From JACCXG01 sp963785755 (GTDB taxonomy: Bacteria; Acidobacteriota; Vicinamibacteria; Vicinamibacterales; 2-12-FULL-66-21), in NCBI GenBank assembly GCA_963785755.1, contig CAWAXG010000040.1:186001-250000 (forward strand): a stretch of 64,000 nucleotides of DNA, read 5' to 3'. Of the stretch, positions 24,759 to 33,215 are shown one piece after another (the stretch's first letter is position 1; each line of letters opens with the position of its first letter). The notes beneath the pieces are model-generated. The model was not told the origin of the DNA. It saw nothing but the letters and a program-made list of their open reading frames with translations, and did no database searches. The translations under genes and the position numbers were made by a program.

Positions 24759-25529
24759 TTACGCGCGTTGGAGCCGCTCGAGCGGCCAGGCGACGACGTC
24801 CTGATGCTTCGAGAAGTGCAGCAGGGGCGCGACGGGTGGCAGCGTGATGCCGCTCGCGTCCGTCATCGTGTTGACCGACGCCTCGAGCTCCGCCGGCTGG
24901 AGTGACCAGGGCTCGTGGTGAATCTCCACCCGATACGCGCGTGCGCTGCCGTCGAGCGTGTAGAGGCAGTACCGTTCGGTCAGGAAGTGCTCGAGCGTTC
25001 CGGGCTGCGGTGCCCGGGGCGCGCCGGTCGCGCGATAGCTGCCGACGAATTCCGCGTTGCTGTTCGCCGCGGTGTTCCGCTGGCTTCGATATTCGATCCA
25101 GGGATCCTTCGACACGACGTCCATGCTGGCGGAGAAATACGGCAGATGGAACAGCGTCCGCGCGGTCGCGACGGCGACCGGGTTGCCGGCGTCGAGGCTG
25201 AAGAAGTACACGCCTGGCTTCCCGTCCACCGTGACATACGTGCGGACATTCAATTCCGGGAACGCGGAGACCCAGGGCAGCGCCGGGACGCCGCGCGGCG
25301 CCACGTTCGTCATGTGAAAGGGAATGATCCCGATCCAGGTCTGGCCCTGGTACTCATCGAGCTCGAACTCGCGAGGCACCCTGGCGCGGAGGGCCGCCCT
25401 GTCGACCGGCCAATGCGCAAAGAGCAGGTCGTGCCAGCTCTGGGTCATGATCCACGGCTTGTCGGGCAGCGGCCAGGGCCGGTGCGCGGTACGCGCCAGG
25501 AAACCGTAGTCGAAGGTGTGCTGTCGCAT
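24759..25529 (-). CDS. DUF2071 (YqjF-like) family protein
   Basis: A 256-residue cytoplasmic protein of the DUF2071 family. Recognisable stretches are MTQSWHDLLFAHWPVD, LRARVPREFELDEYQGQTWIG, FHMTNVAPRGVPALPWVSAF, ELNVRTYVTVDGKPGVYFFS and the C-terminal PWSLQPAELEASVN. These make an acetoacetate-decarboxylase-like beta barrel in family models. No catalytic role is established. It precedes, on the same strand, nothing obvious, and lies 34 bases downstream of the receiver-domain gene, so the two may be one transcript. Confidence 0.85.
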   Translation of the reverse strand: MRQHTFDYGFLARTAHRPWPLPDKPWIMTQSWHDLLFAHWPVDRAALRARVPREFELDEYQGQTWIGIIPFHMTNVAPRGVPALPWVSAFPELNVRTYVTVDGKPGVYFFSLDAGNPVAVATARTLFHLPYFSASMDVVSKDPWIEYRSQRNTAANSNAEFVGSYRATGAPRAPQPGTLEHFLTERYCLYTLDGSARAYRVEIHHEPWSLQPAELEASVNTMTDASGITLPPVAPLLHFSKHQDVVAWPLERLQRA

Positions 25530-25563
25530 CGCGCGCCGGGAATGAAGGAGGTAGACCGCCGCG

Positions 25564-25956
25564 TCAGACGTCCGTCGGCAGTTCCCGCTTGAGGGCGGCG
25601 TGAATTCGGCGGGCCAGTTCGTCGGGCAGGCACGGCTTGGCGATGAACCCGGCGGCGCCCACGGCCAGCGCGCGCTCTTTCGCGTCGCCGAGGACGTGGC
25701 CGGTCATCATCAGCACCGGGATGTGCGCGGTCTTCGGATTGGATTTCAGCTGTTCGATCGCGTCCCACCCGCTCAGGCCGGGCAGCGCGGCATCCATGAG
25801 GATCACTGCGGGTTGGAGCTCCTCGGCGAGCTGCAGACCGCGCACGGCGTCCGCGGCGCCGGCGGTGCGGAGTCCACTGAACTCCAGATATTCCGCATAC
25901 ATCTCCCGTGCGTCGTCGAAGTCTTCGATCAGCAGCACGAGCGGAGAGGAGGTCAT
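25564..25956 (-). CDS. Single-domain response regulator (receiver)
   Basis: A 130-residue CheY-like receiver with a complete active site: acidic E11/D12 and D14 after LVLLI, phospho-acceptor D55 (VILMDAALPG), T85 (VLMMTGH) and K107 (FIAKPCLP). There is no output domain, so it probably signals by protein contact or phosphotransfer. No histidine kinase is adjacent. A second, degenerate receiver is encoded 3.4 kb away (29348). Confidence 0.9.
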   Translation of the reverse strand: MTSSPLVLLIEDFDDAREMYAEYLEFSGLRTAGAADAVRGLQLAEELQPAVILMDAALPGLSGWDAIEQLKSNPKTAHIPVLMMTGHVLGDAKERALAVGAAGFIAKPCLPDELARRIHAALKRELPTDV

Positions 25957-26073
25957 CGATCCCGTTCGTCGCTCAGTATAACAGCCGATAACGGCCGGCT
26001 CGTACAGGTCCGATACGGTTCAGGGGATGTGACTTGCCGGCTCAGCTGCTCGTGAGCAATGGAGGGTCGAATT

Positions 26074-26638
26074 GTGAAGCTAGCCCGTCGCTGGTGGTTC
26101 ATCGGGTCGGCGGCCATCCTGATTAGCTGCCGCGCTCACGCTGTCGGCGATGGGGCGTGTGCCGATCTGTAAATGCGGCTACGTGAAACCGTGGCACGGC
26201 ATCGTGAACAGCGCGGAGAACTCGCAGCACGTCTCCGACTGGTACACGTTCTCGCACGTGATCCACGGCTTCGCGTTCTATGGGCTCCTGTGGCTCGTCG
26301 GCCGGCGATGGCCGATCGGCGCGCGCTTCGCGTGCGCGGTCGCGATCGAATCGGGATGGGAGATCTTCGAGAACACCGACCTCATCATCAACCGCTATCG
26401 CGAGGCGACGATCTCGCTCGATTACTACGGCGACAGCGTGCTGAATTCGGTGGCCGATATTCTGGCCATGGCGGCCGGCTTCTGGCTCGCGGCGCGGCTG
26501 CCGATCGCCGTCACCGTCGCGCTCACGATCGCGATGGAAGCCTTCGTCGGCTATTACATCCGCGACAACCTGCTGCTCAATATCCTGATGCTGCTGTATC
26601 CGCTCGAGGCCGTGCGGCGCTGGCAATCGGGTGGGTGA
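26074..26638 (+). CDS. DUF2585 (UPF0314) membrane protein (one frameshift)
   Basis: An inner-membrane protein of about 187 residues. The conserved block MGRVPICKCGYVKPWHG followed by NSAENSQHVSDWYTFSHVIHGF is diagnostic of the family. A GTG at 26074 with GGAGGG seven bases upstream starts the expected N-terminal helix (KLARRWWFIGSAAILI). The frame then breaks near 26121-26124 and resumes as AALTLSAMGRVP. Without repair the frame begins at 26150. Function unknown. Confidence 0.85.
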
Positions 26639-26657
26639 GCGTTCGCGATGGCCGCAA

Positions 26658-26735
26658 CTTCCGCCTGAAGGCGGAAGCCACGAAGATACGAGTGACGCCA
26701 CGCTGAGGATGGGTGGCTTCCGCCTTCGGCGGAAG
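26658..26735. repeat. Two palindromic hairpins (CTTCCGCC / GGCGGAAG)
   Basis: CTTCCGCC-TGAA-GGCGGAAG at 26658-26677 and CTTCCGCC-TTC-GGCGGAAG at 26717-26735 lie 39 bases apart in the gap after the DUF2585 gene. They match the element at 24699 with compensating base changes in the stem, as expected for a structured REP-like element. Confidence 0.7.
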
Positions 26736-26859
26736 TACCCTCGATCGCTCGGGTCGAATCGACCTTTGCATGCGTAGGGACATCAAGGGAGAATGCAGCG
26801 TGATGCCACCGTTGCCGGTCCCCGCAGCAGAATCCGCCCTCGGCGTCGTATCCTTTCGC

Positions 26860-28141
26860 GTGAAGCGCCGGTATTTTTTCGTCACCCATCTCGTGCGGGC
26901 ACTCTTCGTGTGTCTCGCGGGCGCGGTCGATGCTGCTGCCCAGGCCGAGGTTCAGCCAACCGCCAAGCGGACCGCGCAGCTGCGTGTGTTCCTCGACTGC
27001 CAGAACTGCTTTCAGGATTTCCTGCGCACGGAGATCACCTTCGTCGATTACGTGCGCGATCGGACGGAAGCCGACGTGCACGTGCTGATCACGAGCGCGG
27101 AGACGGCGGCCGGCGGCCGCGAATACACGGTCGGCTTCATCGGGGTGAACGCCTTCGCCGGCATCGACCAGACACTGAAGACCGTCACCACCCAGTCGGA
27201 TCCCGAAGACGTCATCCGCCGTCAGATCGCGAACGTGCTGCGGGTCGGCTTGCTCGGCTACCTCACGAAGGAAGGCGTGCCGCCGCAACTCGCCGTCTCG
27301 GTGAAGCTGGGGAGCGAAGATCGTCGGCCCGCTGTCGCCGGCGATCGCTGGAGGAACTGGGTGTTCAGCCTGCGCGGCTCGGCTTCGCTGCAGAGCGAAG
27401 AGTCGAGCCGGGAGACGCAGCTCGGCGCGAGCATGAGCGCCGATCGCATCACCCCGGACTGGAAGATCACGTTTGGCGCCGAGCTCGATCACGAAACCGA
27501 GGAATTCGATCTCGACGAAGAGGATCCGGTCAAGGTCGATCGGCGTGAACGCGATTTCAACTGGCTGATCGTCAAAGCGCTCGGCGAGCACTGGTCGGTG
27601 GGCGCGATGGGCGACGTCGAGTCATCGACGTTCGAGAACATCAAATTGTCGGTCGCCGCGTCACCGGCGATCGAATACAACTTTTTTCCGTACTCGATGT
27701 ACACGCGGCGCCAGCTGCGCGTGCTCTATGCGATTGGCGGGCAGCGCGAGTCGTATTACGAGGTGACGCTCTACGGCAAGACCGAGGAGACGCTGCCGGC
27801 GCACGAGCTCTCGGTGACCTACGAGCAGCGCGAACGCTGGGGATCGCTCGAAGCCAGCACCGAGTGGTCGCAGGTACCTGCACGATCTCTCCAAGAACCG
27901 GCTCGAGGTGGAGGGCGAACTATCGATCAGGATCGCGCGCGGCCTGTCGGTCGCGGCCGAGATCAATGCCTCGCGAGTGCGAGATCAGTTAGCGCTGCCG
28001 GCGCGGGACGCCACGCCCGAGGAAATCCTGCTGCGCATTCGCCGGCTGGAGAGCGGATACCAGCTCAACTTCGGGATGAGCCTGACCTACACCTTCGGCT
28101 CGATCTTCAGCAGCGTCGTCAATCCGCGATTCGGTCAATAG
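26860..28141 (+). CDS. Exported beta-strand-rich, probably outer-membrane protein (one frameshift)
   Basis: About 425 residues when repaired. A signal peptide (basic RR, then LVRALFVCLAGAVDAAAQA) precedes a small domain with FLDCQNCFQDFLRTE and VDYVRDRTEADVHVLITS. The rest is alternating beta strands (WVFSLRGSASLQ ... WKITFGAELDHETEEFD ... HWSVGAMGDVESSTFENI) typical of a DUF481-like barrel. It ends in the beta-strand GYQLNFGMSLTYTFGSIF. One extra G near 27874 (CAGGTAC) splits the frames; repaired, the text reads WSQYLHDLSKNRLEVEG. GTG 26860 is chosen because a signal peptide follows directly; ATG 26803 is an alternative. Function not recognised. Confidence 0.7.
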
Positions 28142-28161
28142 GGTCGCGGTCGCTGCCGGGC

Positions 28162-29105
28162 TCAGGGCCGCGTCAGCAGGCCGCGTCCCCGGAGCCAGTT
28201 GGTCAAGAGGACCGGCCACGTGCCGAGCGCGGGATCGCCGAGCGCGAGGCCGACGCCGTGCGGGCCGTTCTCGAAGATGTGCATCTCCGCGGGCACCTTC
28301 GCCCGCCGCAGCGCAAGATAGAACCTCACGCTGTTCTCCGGCGGCACACCCGTATCGGCGTTCGTGTGGAACAGGAACGTGGGCGGTGTCTGAGCCGTCA
28401 CCCGGGTGTCGAGCGAGAGATCTTCGACGAGCTTGGGGTCGGGGGTGTCGCCGAGCAGATTCCGGCGCGATCCAGCGTGTCCGATTGCGGCATCGAGTGA
28501 GATGACGGGGTAGCCCAGGATCAGGAAGTCCGGGCGGCTGCTCAGTCGATCGATCGGATCGGCGGCGTCCGGCTTGCCGTCCACGAAGTGCGTGCCCGCG
28601 GTCGCGGTCAGGTGGCCGCCTGCCGAGAATCCCATCATCCCGATGCGGTTCGCGAGGATGCCGAGCTCGGACGCCCGACTCCGGGCAATCCGGATGGCGC
28701 GCTGGGCATCACCCAGCTGGATCGGATGGTGGTACTTCGGTCCAAGCCGGTACTTCAGAACGAAGGCGGTCACTCCCATCGCGTTGAAGTAGGCGACGAC
28801 CTGGCGGCCTTCGTGATCCATCGCCAGCGCGCCGTACCCGCCACCGGGCGCGACGACGACCGCCGTGCCGTTGGCGCCGCGCGCGGCGCGGTACAAGGTC
28901 AGGGTCGGCTTGTCCGCGTCGTCGGTCCCCAGCGCTCCCGGCGCCCCGTTCGGCCACAACGGCACTTCCTCCGGCGTCATGTTCAGCGCCCCGCGCCCCG
29001 CCGCGCGCGCCCCGTGCCCGGCTGCTGCGCCGCCCCAACCTGCCGAGCTTCAGACACACTCACCGACGCAAGGCAAAGAATGAGTACGACAGCGCTGCCC
29101 TTCAC
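28162..29105 (-). CDS. Secreted alpha/beta-hydrolase esterase (BD-FAE/acetyl-xylan esterase-like; one frameshift)
   Basis: Serine esterase of about 310 residues. Oxyanion-hole motif VVVAPGGGYGALA, nucleophile elbow MMGFSAGGHLTA, acidic residue in HTNADTGVPPEN and catalytic histidine in ENGPHGVGLA form the family's active site. MTPEEVPLWPNGAPGALG is the usual opening of the mature domain. The start at 29105 (GTG, AGGAGG seven bases upstream) yields a signal peptide KGSAVVLILCLASVSVSEA in another frame. The two join in a very GC-rich linker between about 28985 and 29030. Likely removes acetyl or feruloyl groups from polysaccharides; substrate not shown. Confidence 0.85.
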
Positions 29106-29112
29106 AAGCCCT

Positions 29113-29330
29113 CCTGCCACGTGCTACGTGCCACGTGCTGCGTGCGAACGTGCTTTTCGTGCTACGTGCTACGTGCTACGTGCTGTGTGCAAACGTGCTT
29201 TCGTGCTGCGTCCTACGTCCTGCGTGCTACGCACGTGAGCACGTGGCACGTCCGCACGCAGCACACCCGCACGTAGCGCGTAGCGACGTAGGACGTAGGA
29301 CGTAGGACCTAGGACGTAGCGCCTACTCCA
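29113..29330. repeat. Drifting CTACGTGC / ACGTAGGA short-word repeat region
   Basis: About 218 bases between two divergent genes. The left half is built of CGTGCTACGTGC-like words, and the right half of ACGTAGGACGTAGG words, which are reverse complements of the CCTACGTCCT segment near 29211. The arms can fold into a large imperfect hairpin. Units vary and there are no unique spacers, so this is not a CRISPR array. No gene is seen inside it. Confidence 0.8.
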
Positions 29331-29347
29331 TAGTATTGTTCCCCCGC

Positions 29348-29728
29348 ATGTCCAATTCATCCGAGCACCGACAGGGTTCCGACCGGCGCCAGAAACCTCG
29401 TGGCGGCCGGCGTACGGGAGACACCGGGGATTTTTCGCCGCTCATCCTTCTGATCGGCGATGACGGGCCGGTCATCGGCATGGCCGAGGCCGTGCTCGCG
29501 AAGCTGGGGTTCGCGGTGACGACGAGCAAGAATGTCGGGGACGCGTTGAAAGTCATGGAGACTCTTCGCCCTGACATCGTCGTCGCGGGAGCCGACGCTG
29601 CCAACCGGGTGAAGACCGAAGCCGTCGAGCCTCCGGCAGTCGTCGTGATGACCGACGCCATGCGCCGGGATCCGGAAGTCCTCATACCCGCCATCCGGGC
29701 GACCATTCGCTCGCAGATGTCGAGCTGA
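29348..29728 (+). CDS. Degenerate receiver-domain protein (pseudo-receiver)
   Basis: A 126-residue protein with a basic, disordered N-terminus (QGSDRRQKPRGGRR) followed by a CheY-like fold: LILLIGDDGPVIGMAEAVL, AVTTSKNVGDALKVME, DIVVAGADAANRV and PAVVVMTDAM. The acidic pair before helix 1 is kept, but the phospho-acceptor position after IVVA is glycine, and no clear conserved lysine follows, so phosphorylation in the normal way is unlikely. The start at 29348 avoids a run through the repeat region. It may be a constitutive or ligand-driven signalling domain. Confidence 0.7.
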   Translation: MSNSSEHRQGSDRRQKPRGGRRTGDTGDFSPLILLIGDDGPVIGMAEAVLAKLGFAVTTSKNVGDALKVMETLRPDIVVAGADAANRVKTEAVEPPAVVVMTDAMRRDPEVLIPAIRATIRSQMSS

Positions 29729-29899
29729 CTCGGCCGGAGGCATGGTCTCTCACCCCGCCGCTAGTCGGCGGCTGGGCCGTGAATTCTCAGAATACCGAGG
29801 CCACAACATCTTCAATGTTGCGCCCGAGGTCGGGTATCACCCGGTTCCGCGCCTCTTTCGTTCTCCGGCCTGGCACTTTCCTCGGCTCATAATGAGGGA

Positions 29900-31277
29900 A
29901 TGCTCCCGCTGCTCTTCGCTGCGGCGCTAGCTACGGCTTCGCCGCAGGCGGTTCCGCCGCTGCCCGACCTTGCGCTCGCGACGTTCCCTCCGGCCGCGCG
30001 CGAGACGCTGTCGCGTGCGCACAAAGCGGCGACCGCCAAGCCGACGGATGCGGACGCCGCCGGAGACCTGGGACGCTGGCTGCACGCGTGGGAGCTGTGG
30101 GAGGCGGCGCATCAGACCTACGGGCGTGCGCACGCGCTTGCGGCAAGTCGTTTCGACTGGGTCTACCTCGATGCCGTCGTGCTGCAGCGGCTCGCGCGCC
30201 ACGATGAAGCAGCCGTGCTCCTGCGGCGGGCCGTCGCGTTGAAGGGGGACTATCTGCCCGCCCGCCTCAAGCTCGCCGAAGCGGTGTTCGAATCAGGTGA
30301 CCTCGCCGAGAGCCGCAAGCTGTTCGACACGCTGCTGAAGGAACCACTGGCTCAGCCGGCGGCACACGTCGGGCTCGGCCGCATCGCGGCGCAGGAGGGC
30401 AAGCCGCAGGCGGCCATCGAGCACTTCGAGCGAGCCGTCGCGGCATTTCCCGAGCTCGGGGCGGCGTACTACGGGCTGGCCCGCGCGTATCGCGCGCTCG
30501 GCCGATCAGAAGATGCTGCGCGCGCTCTCGAGCAGCACAGGCGCTACGGAGCGCGATGGCCGGGCATGGACGATCCTGTGCTGGGGTCGGTTACCGGATT
30601 GCGCGAGGACCCGCGCGCGGTGCTGAAGCGCGGCGTGCGGTTCGCCGAAACCGGTGAGATCGACAAGGCGATCGCCGACCACGAGGCCGCCCTCCTTCGC
30701 GATCCTTCGCTGCTCAACGCGCACGCGAACCTGCTGTCCCTCTACGGCCGCGTGAAAGATTTCGCCAAGGCCGAGCAGCATTACCGCGCCGCGCTCGAGG
30801 CCGGCTTCGCGCCGGCGGATCTCCACTACGACTACGGCGTCATCATGGCGCATGCAGGAGAACTGGACCGCGGCGGAGGAGGCCTACCGCCGGGCGATTG
30901 CCGCGAACCCGCTGCATGCGCAAGCGCACAACAACCTCGGCGGGCTGCTCGAGCGCCGCGACGTGGAGGCGGCGGCCGCCGAGTACCGTCTGGCGATCGC
31001 GGCGCGACCGACGTTTCGGCTCGCCCGGTTCAATCTCGGCCGGATGCTGCTGGCGCTCAATCGAGCCGAGGAGGCGCGCGCCGAGTTCGAGAAGCTGCGT
31101 GAGCCGCGCGACGCCGAGACTCCACGCTATCTTTTCGCGCTGGCCACGGCGTACGTGCGGAGCGGCCAGCGCCAGGAAGGGATCAAGCTGGCGACCGAGG
31201 CTCAGCTGCTGGCCAAGGAGTACGGACAGGCAGAGCTCGCGGCGGCGATTGCCCGCGAACTGGCGGTCCTGAAGTGA
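29900..31277 (+). CDS. Secreted TPR protein (one frameshift)
   Basis: About 458 residues of tetratricopeptide repeats after a short signal-like N-terminus (LLFAAALATASPQA). Repeat units are clear, for example HVGLGRIAAQEGKPQAAIEHF, AYYGLARAYRALGRSEDAARAL and AHNNLGGLLERRDVEAAAAEY. The frame changes near 30850, from YGVIMAH to QENWTAAEEAYRRA. Its stop overlaps the next start by four bases (GTGA), so it is translationally coupled to a CRTAC1 protein, an arrangement repeated elsewhere in the window. Likely a periplasmic scaffold or chaperone. Confidence 0.85.
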
Positions 31278-33023
31278 TTCGACCGGCCGCTGTCGGGCTG
31301 ACCGCATGCTCCGTGGTGCTGGCTTCACTGATCGCGATCGCGGGCGTGCCGCAGCCAGGCGCGCAGGCCGAGCCCTTGTTCGTCGACGCCGCGGAGTCGA
31401 CGGGCCTTGATTTCACGCACGTCAGTGGTGCCAGCGGCCAGTACTTCATCGCCGAACAGATGGGCGCCGGCGTCGCGCTCTTCGACTACGACAACGACGG
31501 CGATCTCGACGTGTACCTGGTGCAGGGAGGCACGCTCGCCGCTGCAGCCCCCGCGGGAAACACTGCCAGGCCCGCCGCCATGAAGCGTGTCGAGGGAAAG
31601 CTGTTTCGCAACGATCTGAAAGCGGAGACCGGCGGGCGGCGCACGCTCCGGTTCACGGACGTCACCGATCGCGCCGGCGTGGGATGGGGCGAATACGGCA
31701 TGGGGACCGCGGTCGGCGACTACGACAACGACGGCGACCTCGACCTCTTCCTGACCTCGTTCGGACCCGACGCGATGTTCCGCAACAACGGCGACGGCAC
31801 GTTCACCGACGTGACCGCGGAGGCCGGCGTCAGCGATCCCTTGTGGAGCACCAGCGCGGCGTTCCTCGACTACGACCGCGACGGCGATCTCGATCTGTTC
31901 GTGGCGAACTATCTCGACTTCACGGTCGCCGACAACAAGATCTGCTTCGATCCGGTCGGCGCCCGCGATTACTGCAGCCCGCGTGTGTATCGGCCCGTTC
32001 CGGATCGGCTCTATCGCAACGAAGGCAACGGACGCTTCACGAACGTCACCGAACCGGCCGGGAATCAGCCGTGCCGACGGTGCGGGTCTTGGCGTGAGCG
32101 TCGGCGACTACAACGGCGACGGCTGGCTCGATCTCTACGTCGCCAACGATGCGACCCCCAATCAGCTCTGGATCAATCGCCGCGACGGGACGTTCGCGGA
32201 CGAAGGCGTGCTCTCGGGGGCCGCGCTCAATGCCGCGGGCAATCCTGAAGGCAGCATGGGCATCGCGTCGGGGGACGTCGACGCCGACGGCGACGAAGAC
32301 CTGTTCGTGACCAACCTCATCGGCGAGACGTACGCGCTGTACGAGAACGACGGCAAGGGGAACTTCGAGGACACTCGTGCGCGCTGGGGCGTGGCGCAGC
32401 CGACCGCCGCCTTCACCGGCTTCGGCACGGACTGGATCGACTTCGATCACGACGGGTGGCTGGATCTGTTCATCACCAACGGCGCCGTCAACGTCATGGA
32501 ATCGCAGCGCGGACAGCCGAATCCGTTCCGCATGAAGGATCAGCTGTTCCGCAATACCGGCAAGCGGCGCTTCGCCGACCTCAGCGCCACGGCCGGCCCC
32601 GCGTTTCAGCGCGCCGAGGTCGGCCGCGGCGCGGCCTTCGGCGACGTGGACGGCGATGGCGATCTGGATATCGTGGCCACCCGCAATGGCGGGCCGGTCC
32701 GCCTGCTGCTCAATCAGGCCGCCGCCGGGAAACACTGGCTGCAAGTCCGCCTGGAGCAGGGACCGGCGAACCGATTCGGCCTGGGTGCCCGGGTCGGCGT
32801 GGAGCGTCCGGGGATGCCGACACTCTGGCGCCGCGTCAAGACGGACGGCAGCTACCTGTCCTCGAGCGATGTGCGCGTGCACTTCGGCCTGAACGACTCT
32901 CCCCGCGTCCCCATCGTCCGCGTCGTCTGGCCGGATGGTCAGCAGGAACGATGGGCGGATGTTGCCGCTCAGACCGTCCTCACGCTGCGCCGTGGGGAGG
33001 GGATGGCGCAGACGACGAAGTAA
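31274..33023 (+). CDS. CRTAC1-family protein: FG-GAP/VCBS repeats plus ASPIC/UnbV domain (one frameshift)
   Basis: About 583 residues with a signal peptide (ACSVVLASLIAIAGVPQPGA). Several calcium-binding-like FG-GAP repeats follow, each with a DxDxDGxxD core: FDYDNDGDLDVYL, GDYDNDGDLDLFL, LDYDRDGDLDLFV, GDYNGDGWLDLYV, GDVDADGDEDLFV, GDVDGDGDLDIVA. The C-terminus is the ASPIC/UnbV domain (ANRFGLGARVGVE ... DGSYLSSSDVRVHFGLN ... VRVVWPDGQQERW). Such proteins form secreted or surface beta-propellers of unknown ligand. Frames join near 32060 (NVTEPAG to ISRADGAGLGVSVGDY). Coupled to the TPR gene upstream. Confidence 0.92.
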
Positions 33024-33215
33024 CACATCGGAACCCCAAATATCTGCGGTCCAACAGGTTGCGCAGGTTGGAGTTTGCTGCGTCAGCCCCAACATGCTAC
33101 AGTCCAGCCCATAGTCTTTTTGCACTACCCGTCTCGCCTATTTGGAGGAACTGTCCCGAACGGAAACGTCGACCTAGCCCAGCAGCGGGACAGACGCAGA
33201 AGAGGAGGAAAACCA

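Noticed and set aside
29113..29330. CRISPR array
   Set aside because: Repeat words are only 7-9 bases, drift in sequence, have no unique spacers and occur in both orientations. No cas genes are nearby.
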